A DNA stretch of 64,000 nucleotides from NCBI RefSeq assembly GCF_014644455.1, contig NZ_BMKS01000002.1, forward strand, positions 124,001 to 188,000, in the 5' to 3' direction. The number at the start of each line of letters is the position of its first letter. The first letter of the stretch is position 1. Origin of the DNA: Caldovatus sediminis. Lineage in GTDB: Bacteria; Pseudomonadota; Alphaproteobacteria; Acetobacterales; Acetobacteraceae. A program made the translations under genes and the position numbers. Positions 49,781 to 58,676 of the stretch are shown here, piece by piece. Under the pieces are notes generated by a model that made no database searches, was not told the origin of the DNA, and saw only the letters and a program-made list of their open reading frames with translations.

Positions 49781-50553
49781 GCGCGAGCCTGGTCGTCGAG
49801 GATCTCGGCATCCGGTTCGGCGGCCTCGTCGCGCTGGACGCCGTCTCGATGCGCGTCGCGCCCGGCTCGATCCACGCCGTGATCGGGCCGAACGGGGCGG
49901 GCAAGACCACCCTGCTCAACCTGGTGACCGGGCTCTACCGCCCGACCACCGGCCGCGTCGCGCTGGGCGAGGAGACGATCACCGGCCTGCCGCCGCACCG
50001 GATCGCCGCCCGCGGCGTCGCGCGCACCTTCCAGAACACCGAGCTCTTCGCCGAGCTCTCCGCGCGCGAGAACGTCCTCGTCGGCCTGCACCGCCATCTG
50101 CGCTACGGCATCGCCGCCGCGACGCTCCGCCTGCCCGGCTACCGGCGCGCCGAGCGCGAGGCGGCGCGGCGGGCGGAGCGGCTGCTGGCGCTCGTCGGCC
50201 TGCGGGAGCAGGCGGAGACGGCGGCCGGCGACCTCGCCCTCGGCCAGCAGCGGCGGCTCGAGCTGGCCCGCGCCCTCGCCACGCGCCCGCGCCTGCTGAT
50301 GCTCGACGAGCCCGCCGCCGGCCTGCGCGCGTCGGAGGCCGACGAGCTGATCGGCGTGCTGCGGCGCCTGCGCGACGAGCTCGGCCTGACGCTGGTGCTG
50401 ATCGACCACGTGATGCGCGTGGTGATGGGCGTCTCGGAGCGCATCACCGTGCTCAACCACGGGCGCAAGCTCGCCGAGGGCACGCCGGAGGAGGTGCGCC
50501 GGAACCCCGCGGTCGTCGCCGCCTATCTCGGGGGTGCGCCGCATGACGCTTGA
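49777..50553 (+). CDS. ABC transporter ATP-binding protein (LivG type)
   Basis: A 258-residue ATPase: Walker A IGPNGAGKTTL, ARTFQNTELFAELS (LivG-type Q-loop), LALGQQRRLELARAL signature, Walker B LLMLDEPAAGL and switch IDHVMRVVMG. GGAAGGAGG lies before the ATG. It overlaps LivF at its end. Confidence 0.93.
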   Translation: MSASLVVEDLGIRFGGLVALDAVSMRVAPGSIHAVIGPNGAGKTTLLNLVTGLYRPTTGRVALGEETITGLPPHRIAARGVARTFQNTELFAELSARENVLVGLHRHLRYGIAAATLRLPGYRRAEREAARRAERLLALVGLREQAETAAGDLALGQQRRLELARALATRPRLLMLDEPAAGLRASEADELIGVLRRLRDELGLTLVLIDHVMRVVMGVSERITVLNHGRKLAEGTPEEVRRNPAVVAAYLGGAPHDA

Positions 50554-51247
50554 GCTCGCCGGGATCGAGGCCGGCTACGGCGGGGCGCGGGTGGTGCAGG
50601 GCGTCAGCCTCGCCGTGCCGCCCGGGCGCATCGTCGCGCTGCTCGGCCCGAACGGGGCGGGGAAGTCCACGACGCTGCGCGTCGTCGCCGGCCTCCTGCG
50701 GCCGCGCGGCGGCGAGGTGCGGCTCGACGGCGAGCGGATCGCCGGCCTGCCGCCCGACGCGGTGCTGCGCCGCGGCCTCGCGCTCGTGCCCGAGCGGCGC
50801 GAGCTGTTCCCTTCGCTCTCCGTCGCCGAGAACCTCGACCTCGGCGCCTATGCGCGGCGCGACCGCGCCGGGATCGCGGCCGACCTGGAGATGGTCTTCG
50901 CCCTGTTCCCGCGCCTGCGCGAGCGCCGGACCCAGCCCGCGCGCACCCTCTCGGGCGGCGAGCAGCAGATGCTCGCCATCGCGCGCGGGCTGATGTCGCG
51001 GCCGCGCTACCTGCTGCTCGACGAGCCCTCGCTCGGCCTGGCGCCGCTGCTGATCGAGGAGATCTTCCGCAAGCTGGTCGAGATCCGCGCGCACGGCACG
51101 GCGATCCTGCTCGTCGAGCAGAACGCGGCCGCCGCGCTGCGGGTGGCGGATCACGGCTACGTGCTCGAGACCGGGATCATCCGGCTCGAGGGCAGCGCCG
51201 CCGCGCTCGCCGCCGACGACGCGGTGCGCGATGCCTATCTGCGCTGA
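50543..51247 (+). CDS. ABC transporter ATP-binding protein (LivF type)
   Basis: A 234-residue ATPase: Walker A LGPNGAGKSTT, RGLALVPERRELFPSLSVAENL (LivF hallmark), SGGEQQMLAIARGL, LLLDEPSLGLAP and LLVEQNAAAAL. Start ATG 50543 (GGGGGTG upstream) is preferred over GTG 50534. It is the last gene of the transporter run on this strand. Confidence 0.93.
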   Translation: MTLELAGIEAGYGGARVVQGVSLAVPPGRIVALLGPNGAGKSTTLRVVAGLLRPRGGEVRLDGERIAGLPPDAVLRRGLALVPERRELFPSLSVAENLDLGAYARRDRAGIAADLEMVFALFPRLRERRTQPARTLSGGEQQMLAIARGLMSRPRYLLLDEPSLGLAPLLIEEIFRKLVEIRAHGTAILLVEQNAAAALRVADHGYVLETGIIRLEGSAAALAADDAVRDAYLR

Positions 51248-51280
51248 GGCCCGGCGGGCGTCCGCGCCGCCCGCCCCGCG

Positions 51281-52132
51281 TCAGCCCACCACCGGCGGCA
51301 TGCGCAGCTCGGCCACCGGCATGGCGCGGACCTCGGCGATGACCTCGGCGAGGCGCCCGGCGATCGCCGCCACCATCGCCCGCCCCTTCTCGGCCGTCGC
51401 GCGCGAGGCGTCGCCGGCCACGCCGTGGCGCGCCTCGGTGCGGGCGCGGAACTCCTCCGGCAGGTGGGGCAGCAGCACGCTGTCCCCGTCGAGGCGCGGG
51501 TCGAGCGAGAGGTGTCCGTGCCGCACGCGCCCGCTCTCGGCCGGCGTCGCCGCGGCCGTGAAGCCGCCGGCGTCGCGCGCCATGTCCACGAGGTGCGGGT
51601 AGTAGGCGAGGGCCATCGCGGTCTCCGATTCGCCGGCGTGGCCGAGCGTTCCCGGCCCTCCCTCGGCCAGCCCGCCGACGGCGCTGCGTGCCAGCAGCCC
51701 GGTGTCGGCGACGCCCGTCACCGCGCCGGTGCCGAGCCGCAGCTTCACCGCGGCGATCTCGAGCGGCGCCAGGTTGGCGACGCGGTTGCCGTTGACGAAG
51801 AGGACGCGCCGGAAGCCGTGCCGGACAAGGCACTCGCCGACGTCGATCGCGACCGCGGTGAGCGTCTCGGCGCGCAGGCCGATCGTGCCCGGGAAGGCCA
51901 TGTGGCCGTGCGACCAGCCGTAGTGCAGCGGCGGGGCGACCAGGCAGCCGGCGAGTTCCGCCGCCGCCTGCGCCACCGTAACGGCCCAGCCGGTGTCGAG
52001 GAGCAGCGGGGCGTGGCGGCCGTGCTGCTCGGTCGCGCCGATCGGCACCAGCGCGACGTCGTCGCCGCGCAGGTGCTCCTCCACCTCGTCCCAGGAAAGT
52101 TCGTGGATCCAGACGCTGGGACGGCCGGGCAT
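51281..52132 (-). CDS. Creatininase-family amidohydrolase
   Basis: A 283-residue member of the creatininase/MftE fold. The metal ligands Glu35, His37 and Asp46 are clear in GATEQHGRHAPLLLDTG. The second usual motif NGHGGN is altered to NGNRVANL, so the expected His and following acid are missing and the metal site may differ. The family hydrolyses cyclic amides such as creatinine and formamides. It is convergent with livF and divergent from the luciferase-like gene. GGAGGA precedes the ATG. Confidence 0.8.
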   Translation of the reverse strand: MPGRPSVWIHELSWDEVEEHLRGDDVALVPIGATEQHGRHAPLLLDTGWAVTVAQAAAELAGCLVAPPLHYGWSHGHMAFPGTIGLRAETLTAVAIDVGECLVRHGFRRVLFVNGNRVANLAPLEIAAVKLRLGTGAVTGVADTGLLARSAVGGLAEGGPGTLGHAGESETAMALAYYPHLVDMARDAGGFTAAATPAESGRVRHGHLSLDPRLDGDSVLLPHLPEEFRARTEARHGVAGDASRATAEKGRAMVAAIAGRLAEVIAEVRAMPVAELRMPPVVG

Positions 52133-52418
52133 GCGCGCAATCCTCCGAATCGCCGGGACGCGCCGGGCGCCATGGCCGCATCGCGGGGGCGCCGCGGACG
52201 CGCCGGGCGGCGGTCCGGCGAGACTGCGTCCGCTCCGTCCGGATTGTAAAGACGGCGCCCCGGTGGCGGGTGCGGAGCGCGCTGCACGCCCCGCCGAGCG
52301 GGGACGGGCGCGTTGACCGTGCGCCACCCGTGGCGGAAGCTGCGCGGCCTCCGAGGAGCGCCGGCCCGCGACCGGGCGCCCTTCCTGCCGCCGGGCGGCA
52401 CGGCCGCGGGCACGCACG

Positions 52419-53600
52419 ATGACGGGAGAGAGCGCCTTGAAAGCTTCCCTCTTCTACCTGCCGAGCATCGGGAGCCGCGCGGAGATCGAGGCCGGCATGG
52501 CCGGCATGCGCGGCGACCTCTACCAGCGCATGCTGCGCGAGCTGTCGGAGCAGATCCGGCTCGCCGACGAGCTCGGCTACGATTCCGTCAGCTTCACCGA
52601 GCACCACTTCCACATCGAGGGCTTCGAGGTCTCCAACAACCCGGTGCTGCTCGACCTCTACTTCGCGATGCAGACGAAGCGCATCCGGGTCGGGCAGCTC
52701 GGCATCGTCCTGCCGGCGGCGAACCCGATCCGGGTCGCCGAGGACATCGCGATGCTCGACCACATGACGGGCGGCCGCGCCTGCGCCGGCTTCGCCCGCG
52801 GCTACCAGCGCCGCTGGGTGGACATCATGGCGCAGCAGGCGCACGGCATCCACGGCGCGCTGCCGAACCAGCACGACGAGATCGACGCGGCCAACCGCGC
52901 CGCCTTCGAGGAGAACTTCCGCATCGTCAAGAAGTGCTGGACCGAGGAGATGCTGACCCATGAGGGCAAGTTCTGGCGCATCCCCGCCGGCCCGACTCCG
53001 TGGGCGCTCGACACCACCGAGAAGTGGGGCAAGGGGGTCGAGGGCGGCATCCTGAAGGCGGTGGGCGTCGTCCCGAAACCGCTGCAGAAGCCCCACCCGC
53101 CGCTGTTCCAGCCCTTCGCGAGCTCCGAGAGCACGATCCGCTTCTGCGCCAAGGAGGACGTGACGCCGATCCTGCCCGCGATGCATCCGGTGCACGAGGA
53201 GAAGCTCTACAGCGTCTACGCCGAGGTGTCGGGCAGGCCGAAGGGCGCGGGGATGGGCGTCCTGCGCGACGTCATCATCGCCGACACCGACGAGCAGGCC
53301 ATGGCGCTCTGGCGCGATTCCGGGCAGTTCGCCGGCCGCGCCTGGTTCGAGCCCTTCGGGTTCCGCAAGGGCCTCGCCGACCCCGCGACCGGGCGCTATC
53401 CGACGCCCGAGGAGATCATCGCGCAGGGCTACGCCTATGTCGGCACCGTGGACACGGTGCTGCGCGCGATGGAGGCCTCGCAGCGGCGGCAGCCGGTCGA
53501 CTGGACCTTCTGCTACACCTACAACGCGCTGGTGCCGCACGACATCCTGATGCGCTCGATCGAGGCGTTCTGGACGAAGGTCATGCCGCGCTTCCAGTAG
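52419..53600 (+). CDS. LLM-class flavin-dependent oxidoreductase
   Basis: A 393-residue luciferase-like monooxygenase, probably using FMNH2 or F420-like flavin. Typical parts are LADELGYDSVSFTEHHFHIEGFEVSNNPVLLDLYFAMQTKRIRVGQLGIVLP (in pieces), EDIAMLDHMTGGRACAGFARGYQRRWVD and HPPLFQPFASSESTIRFCAKEDVTPILP. Relatives oxidise alkanes, sulfonates or amides. A TTG at 52437 preceded by GGGAGAGAG is an alternative start. It may provide an oxygenation step for the acid imported by the Liv system. Confidence 0.88.
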   Translation: MTGESALKASLFYLPSIGSRAEIEAGMAGMRGDLYQRMLRELSEQIRLADELGYDSVSFTEHHFHIEGFEVSNNPVLLDLYFAMQTKRIRVGQLGIVLPAANPIRVAEDIAMLDHMTGGRACAGFARGYQRRWVDIMAQQAHGIHGALPNQHDEIDAANRAAFEENFRIVKKCWTEEMLTHEGKFWRIPAGPTPWALDTTEKWGKGVEGGILKAVGVVPKPLQKPHPPLFQPFASSESTIRFCAKEDVTPILPAMHPVHEEKLYSVYAEVSGRPKGAGMGVLRDVIIADTDEQAMALWRDSGQFAGRAWFEPFGFRKGLADPATGRYPTPEEIIAQGYAYVGTVDTVLRAMEASQRRQPVDWTFCYTYNALVPHDILMRSIEAFWTKVMPRFQ

Positions 53601-53882
53601 GCGCGCCGGACGGCCGAGCGGCGGCTCCGCCGGCCGGCCCGCGCCGCGAAGCGGTGGTCCCGAGGCGCGGCCGGGGGCCGCCCCGGGCTGCCCTCGGGTC
53701 TGCCGCACGCCATGCGCCGGCGGCGGAGCCCGACCGAGCCCCGGCGGGCCGTCGCGGCGTCGGTCCGCCGGGCGCCGCGACCGGGGCCGCGCGGCCCCGA
53801 CGACTTCCGGTCGAGGATTTCGGGCTGCGGAGGAGCGTGCGGCGCCCCCGGGCCTCCTCGCGGCAGCCTGCCCGCCCCCGCG

Positions 53883-54515
53883 TCAGCGGCTCCGGCTGGC
53901 CTGGGCCCATGCCTCGGCGATGCGTCCGACGCGGTCGGTGGAAGGGGTGCCGCGCCGGCCGCCGCCGGCGGGACCTGACGGACCCCAGCGGCGCACCGGC
54001 CCGCTGTCGATGTGGACGAAGCCCTGCGAGGGATAGAGGCCGACCCCGCCCCGACCGAGGGCGGCCGCCGCCTCGCCGAAGGACGCCAGCCGCGCGGTGG
54101 GCACCTGCACGTCGAGCGCCCTCGCCTGCAGGTGCAGACTGTCCCCGGCGCCGCCGACCGCGACATTGGTGGCGGCGGTGCGGTATCCGGAGAGGATCAC
54201 GAACTCGTCCATCCGCTCGCGCTGGCCGAGTTCCCAGAGGATGTCGATCGCCGCCGGATCGAAGGGGCGCCACCGCCCGCTGTGATGGTCGGCCAGCACG
54301 ATGGAGAGCTCGCGCATCGCCGCCGGGTCGGTGGCGCGCCCGTCGTGGTAGGGTCCCGAGAACGCGGCTCCCGTCGCCGCGTGGCGGACGCGGAGCCGCC
54401 GGCCGGCGCCGGGCGGGGGACGCCGCAGGACCGAGCCGCCTGCGGCGGGACGGGGCGCGGCGAGGAGGAGCGGTGCGGGCAGGACCGCCGCGAGGAGGAT
54501 CGATCGGCGCAGCAT
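53883..54515 (-). CDS. YcbK/DUF882-type murein peptidase-like protein
   Basis: A 210-residue exported protein: signal LLRRSILLAAVLPAPLLLAA (first 25 residues), then the DUF882 (peptidase M15-like) zinc site HLQARALDV (His128, Asp135) and FVHIDSG (His168), with LSGYRTAATN before them. E. coli MepK, of this family, cuts peptidoglycan cross-links. The C-terminal 40 residues are Gly/Arg-rich and unusual. No partner genes are adjacent. Confidence 0.85.
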   Translation of the reverse strand: MLRRSILLAAVLPAPLLLAAPRPAAGGSVLRRPPPGAGRRLRVRHAATGAAFSGPYHDGRATDPAAMRELSIVLADHHSGRWRPFDPAAIDILWELGQRERMDEFVILSGYRTAATNVAVGGAGDSLHLQARALDVQVPTARLASFGEAAAALGRGGVGLYPSQGFVHIDSGPVRRWGPSGPAGGGRRGTPSTDRVGRIAEAWAQASRSR

Positions 54516-55100
54516 GCGATCCTCGCAAGCGCTGCCCGGCGCCGCCGGATGCGGAACTCGCGCGATTGCGACGTCGCCCCGCGACGCCCTGGCGGATTTG
54601 TGAGCCGGCGGCGCGCATCCCCCGGCCTTCCGCCGCCGACGGCGGGACCGCCCCGGTCAGAGGATGGCGCTCTCGCTGTCCGGGTGGAGCGGCGGGCCCC
54701 CGTTGGCGAGCCCGGATGGCGGCGCACCGCGGGCGTCGAAATGGCCCGCCTCCTCCGGCCTGGCGGCGCCCAGCCCGGGCCCTGGCGGCGCCGGTCCGGC
54801 CGATGGGTCGGCGTCGTCCGGCGAGCCCGGTGGCCCGACATTGTCGCGGATCGCGCGAGCCCGTCTCACCGCCTGCACGTCCCGCGCGGCGTCCGCCCCG
54901 CGGTCACGGCCCGGCTTCAGGACCTAGGCCCTGCGCCGGTGGGGCGGTCTCCTCGGGAACCGCCGCCCGATCGCGGCGTCGCGCCTGGTGCCGCCGATGG
55001 GGGGACGGCTTGCCGCAGGCCCGTATTTCGTGATGGTTCTCCGTTCGCTCCCCCAGGTATTGTGGTCCGCCCGACGACTTCTTCACGCGAGACCACCGCG
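54516..55100. other. 585-base gap without a recognised gene
   Basis: Several short frames (for example a 73-codon minus-strand frame at 54657-54878) are Pro/Gly-rich without a good ribosome site or family likeness. Nothing else is seen. Confidence 0.5.
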
Positions 55101-55808
55101 ATGACGGACGCCGACGCCGCGGCCCCGGATCCGGCCCCAGGCCGTCTGCCCTGGGAACTGCACCCCGCGCTCACCGCCGAGCGGCTGCGCATCTGCGCCC
55201 GCCTGCTGGCGAATGCGCGGCGCGACGCGCTCGCCATGGCCTCGCACGAGCTCGGCGACGACGCATGGAGCGTCGGCTGCCGCGCCTACGCCTTCAGCCG
55301 CCACCGCCTGCGTCGCACCGCCGAGGCCGGGCACCACGCCTGGCTCGGCGTGCTCGACGGCAGCCACCACTTCGTCTTCCTGATCGAGGACGTGCCGGTG
55401 CGCTTCTACCGCGGCCCCGCCGACGATCCGACGGAGCGCACGCTGCGGCGGCACGAGATCGAGTCGCAGCAGCTCTCGCTCGCGCTCGGCGAGCGGGCCG
55501 GGACGGACGGGCTGGTCTTCCGCTTCGCCGTCGAGACCGACGAGCGCGGACGGGTCGGGCGCGTCGTGTTCCTCGCCCTGCGCGGCGAGGAGGCGACCGA
55601 ATGCGCCTGGCCGGTGCCGCTCGACAATCCCCTGCCGGCGTCGGAGGAGGGCAGCCGGCTGCCCGCGCAGCCGCGCCTGATCGCCGACGAGGGGCGGGAC
55701 GCGCCGGCCGCGCCGGAGCGGGGCCCCCTTAACGGCGGCAGCCGGTTCCCCCTGCCGCGGCCGCGCCGGTCGGGCCGCCCGGGGCGGCGGCGCTCCGGCC
55801 TGCCGTAG
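55101..55808 (+). CDS. Conserved hypothetical protein (235 residues)
   Basis: Residues 15-190 look like a folded domain: WELHPALTAERLRICARLLANARRDALAMASHELGDDAWSVGCRAYAFSRHRL (helical, in parts), then strands HHFVFLIEDVPVRFYRG and GLVFRFAVETDERGRVGRVVFLAL. The order is typical of conserved hypothetical proteins of Acetobacteraceae, but I know no function. The C-terminal 45 residues are Arg/Pro-rich. No signal peptide is present. The start ATG lacks a strong ribosome site. Confidence 0.65.
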   Translation: MTDADAAAPDPAPGRLPWELHPALTAERLRICARLLANARRDALAMASHELGDDAWSVGCRAYAFSRHRLRRTAEAGHHAWLGVLDGSHHFVFLIEDVPVRFYRGPADDPTERTLRRHEIESQQLSLALGERAGTDGLVFRFAVETDERGRVGRVVFLALRGEEATECAWPVPLDNPLPASEEGSRLPAQPRLIADEGRDAPAAPERGPLNGGSRFPLPRPRRSGRPGRRRSGLP

Positions 55809-55987
55809 GCGGAGCCGGGCGCCGCGCCGCCGGCGCGGACGGACGGGCCGAGACCTGATCGCGCCTTCCTGACGGCCGGTCGCTCCCTTGCGTCCTGCTT
55901 CGCCCGGCGGACCGCGCCAGGCTCTCGGGCGGACGATCCGTTCGGGCGGGCTGCGATGTTCCTCGCCCGCCTCTCGTCTCGTACGAC

Positions 55988-56296
55988 GTGCTGCCGGTCA
56001 ACCGCCAGCGCGCCATCGGCTTCATCCGCCGCGGAGGCGAGGCGGCGCGGGCCGCCGGCCTCGACAACCGGCTGCTCGTGCCGCTGACGCGCGGCCATGG
56101 CGGCGCGGCGCTACAGTTCGAGGTCGAGCCGGCCAGCCTCGACCAGCTCGAACCGGTGCGCCACCACGGCGGCGGTCCGGGCGGCGAGGACATCGGCGCG
56201 CGGATGCACGCCTTCAGCGAGATCCTTCTCGCTCCGCCCGCCGTCGAGATCCGGCGCATGGACCGGACGCCGGGGGCCCGGCCCGGCGGCTCCTGA
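55988..56296 (+). CDS. Hypothetical protein, possibly 5'-truncated by a frameshift
   Basis: The 102-residue frame (GTG start, no ribosome site) reads LPVNRQRAIGFIRRGGEAARAAGLDNRLLVPLTRGHGG, then ALQFEVEPASLDQLEP and MHAFSEILLAPPAVEIRRMD, which looks like a real alpha/beta domain. An ATG 32 bases upstream (55956) gives MFLARLSS in another frame, and a tandem TCTCG-TCTCG (55972-55981) lies between them; removing one copy would join the frames into MFLARLSYDVLPVNRQR. It is therefore either a short gene or one broken by a 5-base duplication. Confidence 0.45.
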   Translation: MLPVNRQRAIGFIRRGGEAARAAGLDNRLLVPLTRGHGGAALQFEVEPASLDQLEPVRHHGGGPGGEDIGARMHAFSEILLAPPAVEIRRMDRTPGARPGGS

Positions 56297-56421
56297 CGAG
56301 AGCGTGACCTCGGGCCCGGGGGCGCGGTTCCCCGGCGCTTTCCCTTGGCGCTGCCCGGGACCCCGGGAGTAGCGTCCCCCTCCCCGGATGGCCGCGCGCC
56401 GATGCGGGGGGAGGATGCGCC

Positions 56422-58386
56422 ATGGGCGAGATCCGGCACGTCAAGGGCTGCTGTCCGCTCGACTGCCAGGACACCTGCGCCTGGGTCGCCGAGGTCGAGG
56501 ACGGGCGCGCGACCGCCGTGCGCGGCGCCAGGGACCACCCGTTCACCCGCGGGGTCCTCTGCGCGAAGGTCAACGACTACCCGGCGCGCACCTACGCGCC
56601 CGACCGCCTGCTGCACCCGCTGCGGCGCGCCGGCCCCAAGGGCTCCGGCCGCTTCGAGCGGGTCTCCTGGGACCAGGCGATCGGCCTGATCGCCGACCGC
56701 TTCGGCGGGATCGCCGCGAGGCACGGCCCGGAGGCGCTGCTGCCGCACCGCTATCTCGGCTCCATGGGCGTCGTGCAGCGGCGCGCGCCGATGCGGATCT
56801 TCCACGCCCTCGGCGCGAGCCGGCTCGCCGGCGGCATCTGCAGCGTCGCGGCCCAGGCGGTGGCCGGGGAGGGCTTCCCGCTCGGCTTCGATCCCGAGGA
56901 CATGGCCGAGAGCCGCCTGGTGCTGCTCTGGGGCCTCAACCTCCTCTCCACCTGCCATCACCACTGGCACTTCGTGCAGGAGGCGCGGCGCCGCCACGGC
57001 GCGCGGGTGGTCTGCCTCGACCCGATCCGCACCCGCACCGCGCGCCGCTGCGACGAGCACGTCCCGCTCCGGCCCGGCACCGACGCCGTGCTCGCCGCCG
57101 GCATGGCGCGGATCATGCTGGAGGAGGGGCTGGCCGACCTCGACTTCGCGCGCGGCGCCTGCGCCGACCTCGACGCCCTCGCCGCCGAGGTCGCGCCCTG
57201 GACGCCGGGGCGCGTGGCGACGGTCTGCGGCATCGCGCCGGAGACCGTGGCGCGCCTCGCGCGCGAATTCGCCGCCGCGCGGCCGGCGGTGATCCGCGCC
57301 GGCGTCGGGCCGCAGCAGAGCGCGCAGGGCGAGGCCTTCGTCCGCGCGGTGCACATGCTCGCCATCCTCGGCGGCCACTGGCGCCATCGCGGCGGCGGCG
57401 CCCTCGTCATGGCCACGCCGGGGCTCGAGGACATGCGGGCCGACCGCGCCGACCTGATCCCCGCCGGCGCCGCGCCCCGCGCCCTCGACATGGCGCGGCT
57501 CGGCGAGACCCTGACGGACCCCGCCCTCGACCCGCCGGTGAAGGGACTGATGGTCTGGGGCACGAACCCGGCCGTGGTGCAGCCCGACGCCGGGCGGGTG
57601 CGGCAGGGCCTGGCGCGCGAGGACCTGTTCACCGTCGTCCTCGAGCATGTCCTGACCGACACGGCGCGCTACGCCGACGTCGTGCTGCCCTCGACGACGC
57701 AGCTCGAGCACTTCGACGTGCTCGGCGCCTGGGGGCACCAGTACATCACCGTCAACCTGCCGGCGATCGCGCCGCTCGGCGAGGCGAAGTCGCACGGCGA
57801 GATCATGCGGCTGCTGGCCCGGCGGCTGGGCCTCGACCACCCGGCGATGCGCGAGAGCGACGAGGCGATCGCCGCCTCCGCGCTGCCGCCGGGCGTGAGC
57901 CTCGAGGCGCTGAAGGAGGCGGGCTGGGTGAAGATGCGGAAGCCCCCGCCGCGGCTCGAGGGCGCGGGGCTGCGGCTCGCGCGCGGCGTGTCCCTGCCGT
58001 CCGCGCCGCCGGAGGGGATGCTGCGCCTGCTGACGCCCAAGGCGCACTTCTTCCTCAATTCGAGCTTCGTGAACCAGCCGCGCCAGCGCCGGGCCGAGGG
58101 CCGGCCGACGCTCGACATGGCCCCGGCCGACGCCGCGGCGCGCGGCCTGCGCGACGGGGAGGGAGTGCGGCTGCGCAACGCCCGCGGCGCGATCCCGGCG
58201 ACGCTGCGGGTCACCGACGCGGTGCCGCCGGGCGTCGTCGCCCTGCCGGGCAAGTGGTGGAGCCTGCCCGAGGAGGAGGGCGCGGTCGCGAATCTGCTCA
58301 GCCCGTCCGCCTGGTCGCCCGGCGGGCAGCCGGCCTTCAACGACACCTTCGTCGAGGTGGTCGGCGCCGGCGCGGCGGGGCGGTGA
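56422..58386 (+). CDS. Molybdopterin oxidoreductase (prokaryotic DMSO-reductase superfamily)
   Basis: A 654-residue single-chain enzyme. An N-terminal 4Fe-4S site is formed by CCPLDCQDTC (Cys10, Cys14, Cys18) and GVLCAK (Cys47), followed by the molybdopterin domains (VLLWGLNLLST, GARVVCLDPIRTRTARRCDEHVPLRPGTD, GLMVWGTNPAVVQPD, YADVVLPSTTQLEHFDVLG) and the C-terminal barrel (GVVALPGKWWSLP). It lacks a Tat signal, so it acts in the cytoplasm. No electron-transfer partner is adjacent. Its substrate is unknown; relatives include formate-dehydrogenase-like and thiosulfate/polysulfide-type enzymes. Confidence 0.9.
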   Translation: MGEIRHVKGCCPLDCQDTCAWVAEVEDGRATAVRGARDHPFTRGVLCAKVNDYPARTYAPDRLLHPLRRAGPKGSGRFERVSWDQAIGLIADRFGGIAARHGPEALLPHRYLGSMGVVQRRAPMRIFHALGASRLAGGICSVAAQAVAGEGFPLGFDPEDMAESRLVLLWGLNLLSTCHHHWHFVQEARRRHGARVVCLDPIRTRTARRCDEHVPLRPGTDAVLAAGMARIMLEEGLADLDFARGACADLDALAAEVAPWTPGRVATVCGIAPETVARLAREFAAARPAVIRAGVGPQQSAQGEAFVRAVHMLAILGGHWRHRGGGALVMATPGLEDMRADRADLIPAGAAPRALDMARLGETLTDPALDPPVKGLMVWGTNPAVVQPDAGRVRQGLAREDLFTVVLEHVLTDTARYADVVLPSTTQLEHFDVLGAWGHQYITVNLPAIAPLGEAKSHGEIMRLLARRLGLDHPAMRESDEAIAASALPPGVSLEALKEAGWVKMRKPPPRLEGAGLRLARGVSLPSAPPEGMLRLLTPKAHFFLNSSFVNQPRQRRAEGRPTLDMAPADAAARGLRDGEGVRLRNARGAIPATLRVTDAVPPGVVALPGKWWSLPEEEGAVANLLSPSAWSPGGQPAFNDTFVEVVGAGAAGR

Positions 58387-58676
58387 GCGGAGCGGTTGGC
58401 AGCGGCGCGGGCCGAAACGCCCGGGACAGCTCGGAAAGCGCCGGCGATGGCCGCGGAAAGCCGTGCCCGGCAGGTCCGGGCCCTCGGCGTGGCCCTGCGC
58501 CGGGCCGTGCGCTACAGCTTGGGGCCCGTCGCCGGCGATGGCATCGGCAGTCGGTGCCGGGCGTCCTCCGCCATGCGGGCGCCGCCACGCGGCCGACAAC
58601 GACAGCGGCATTCGGGGTGACGGCGACGCGATCCGGCGCGCGCGGCGAGGAATGGCTGTGCCGGGGGGGGAAACGG

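Noticed and set aside
54657-54878. 73-codon minus-strand frame
   Set aside because: Pro/Gly-rich, GTG start with no ribosome site, no likeness to a known protein.
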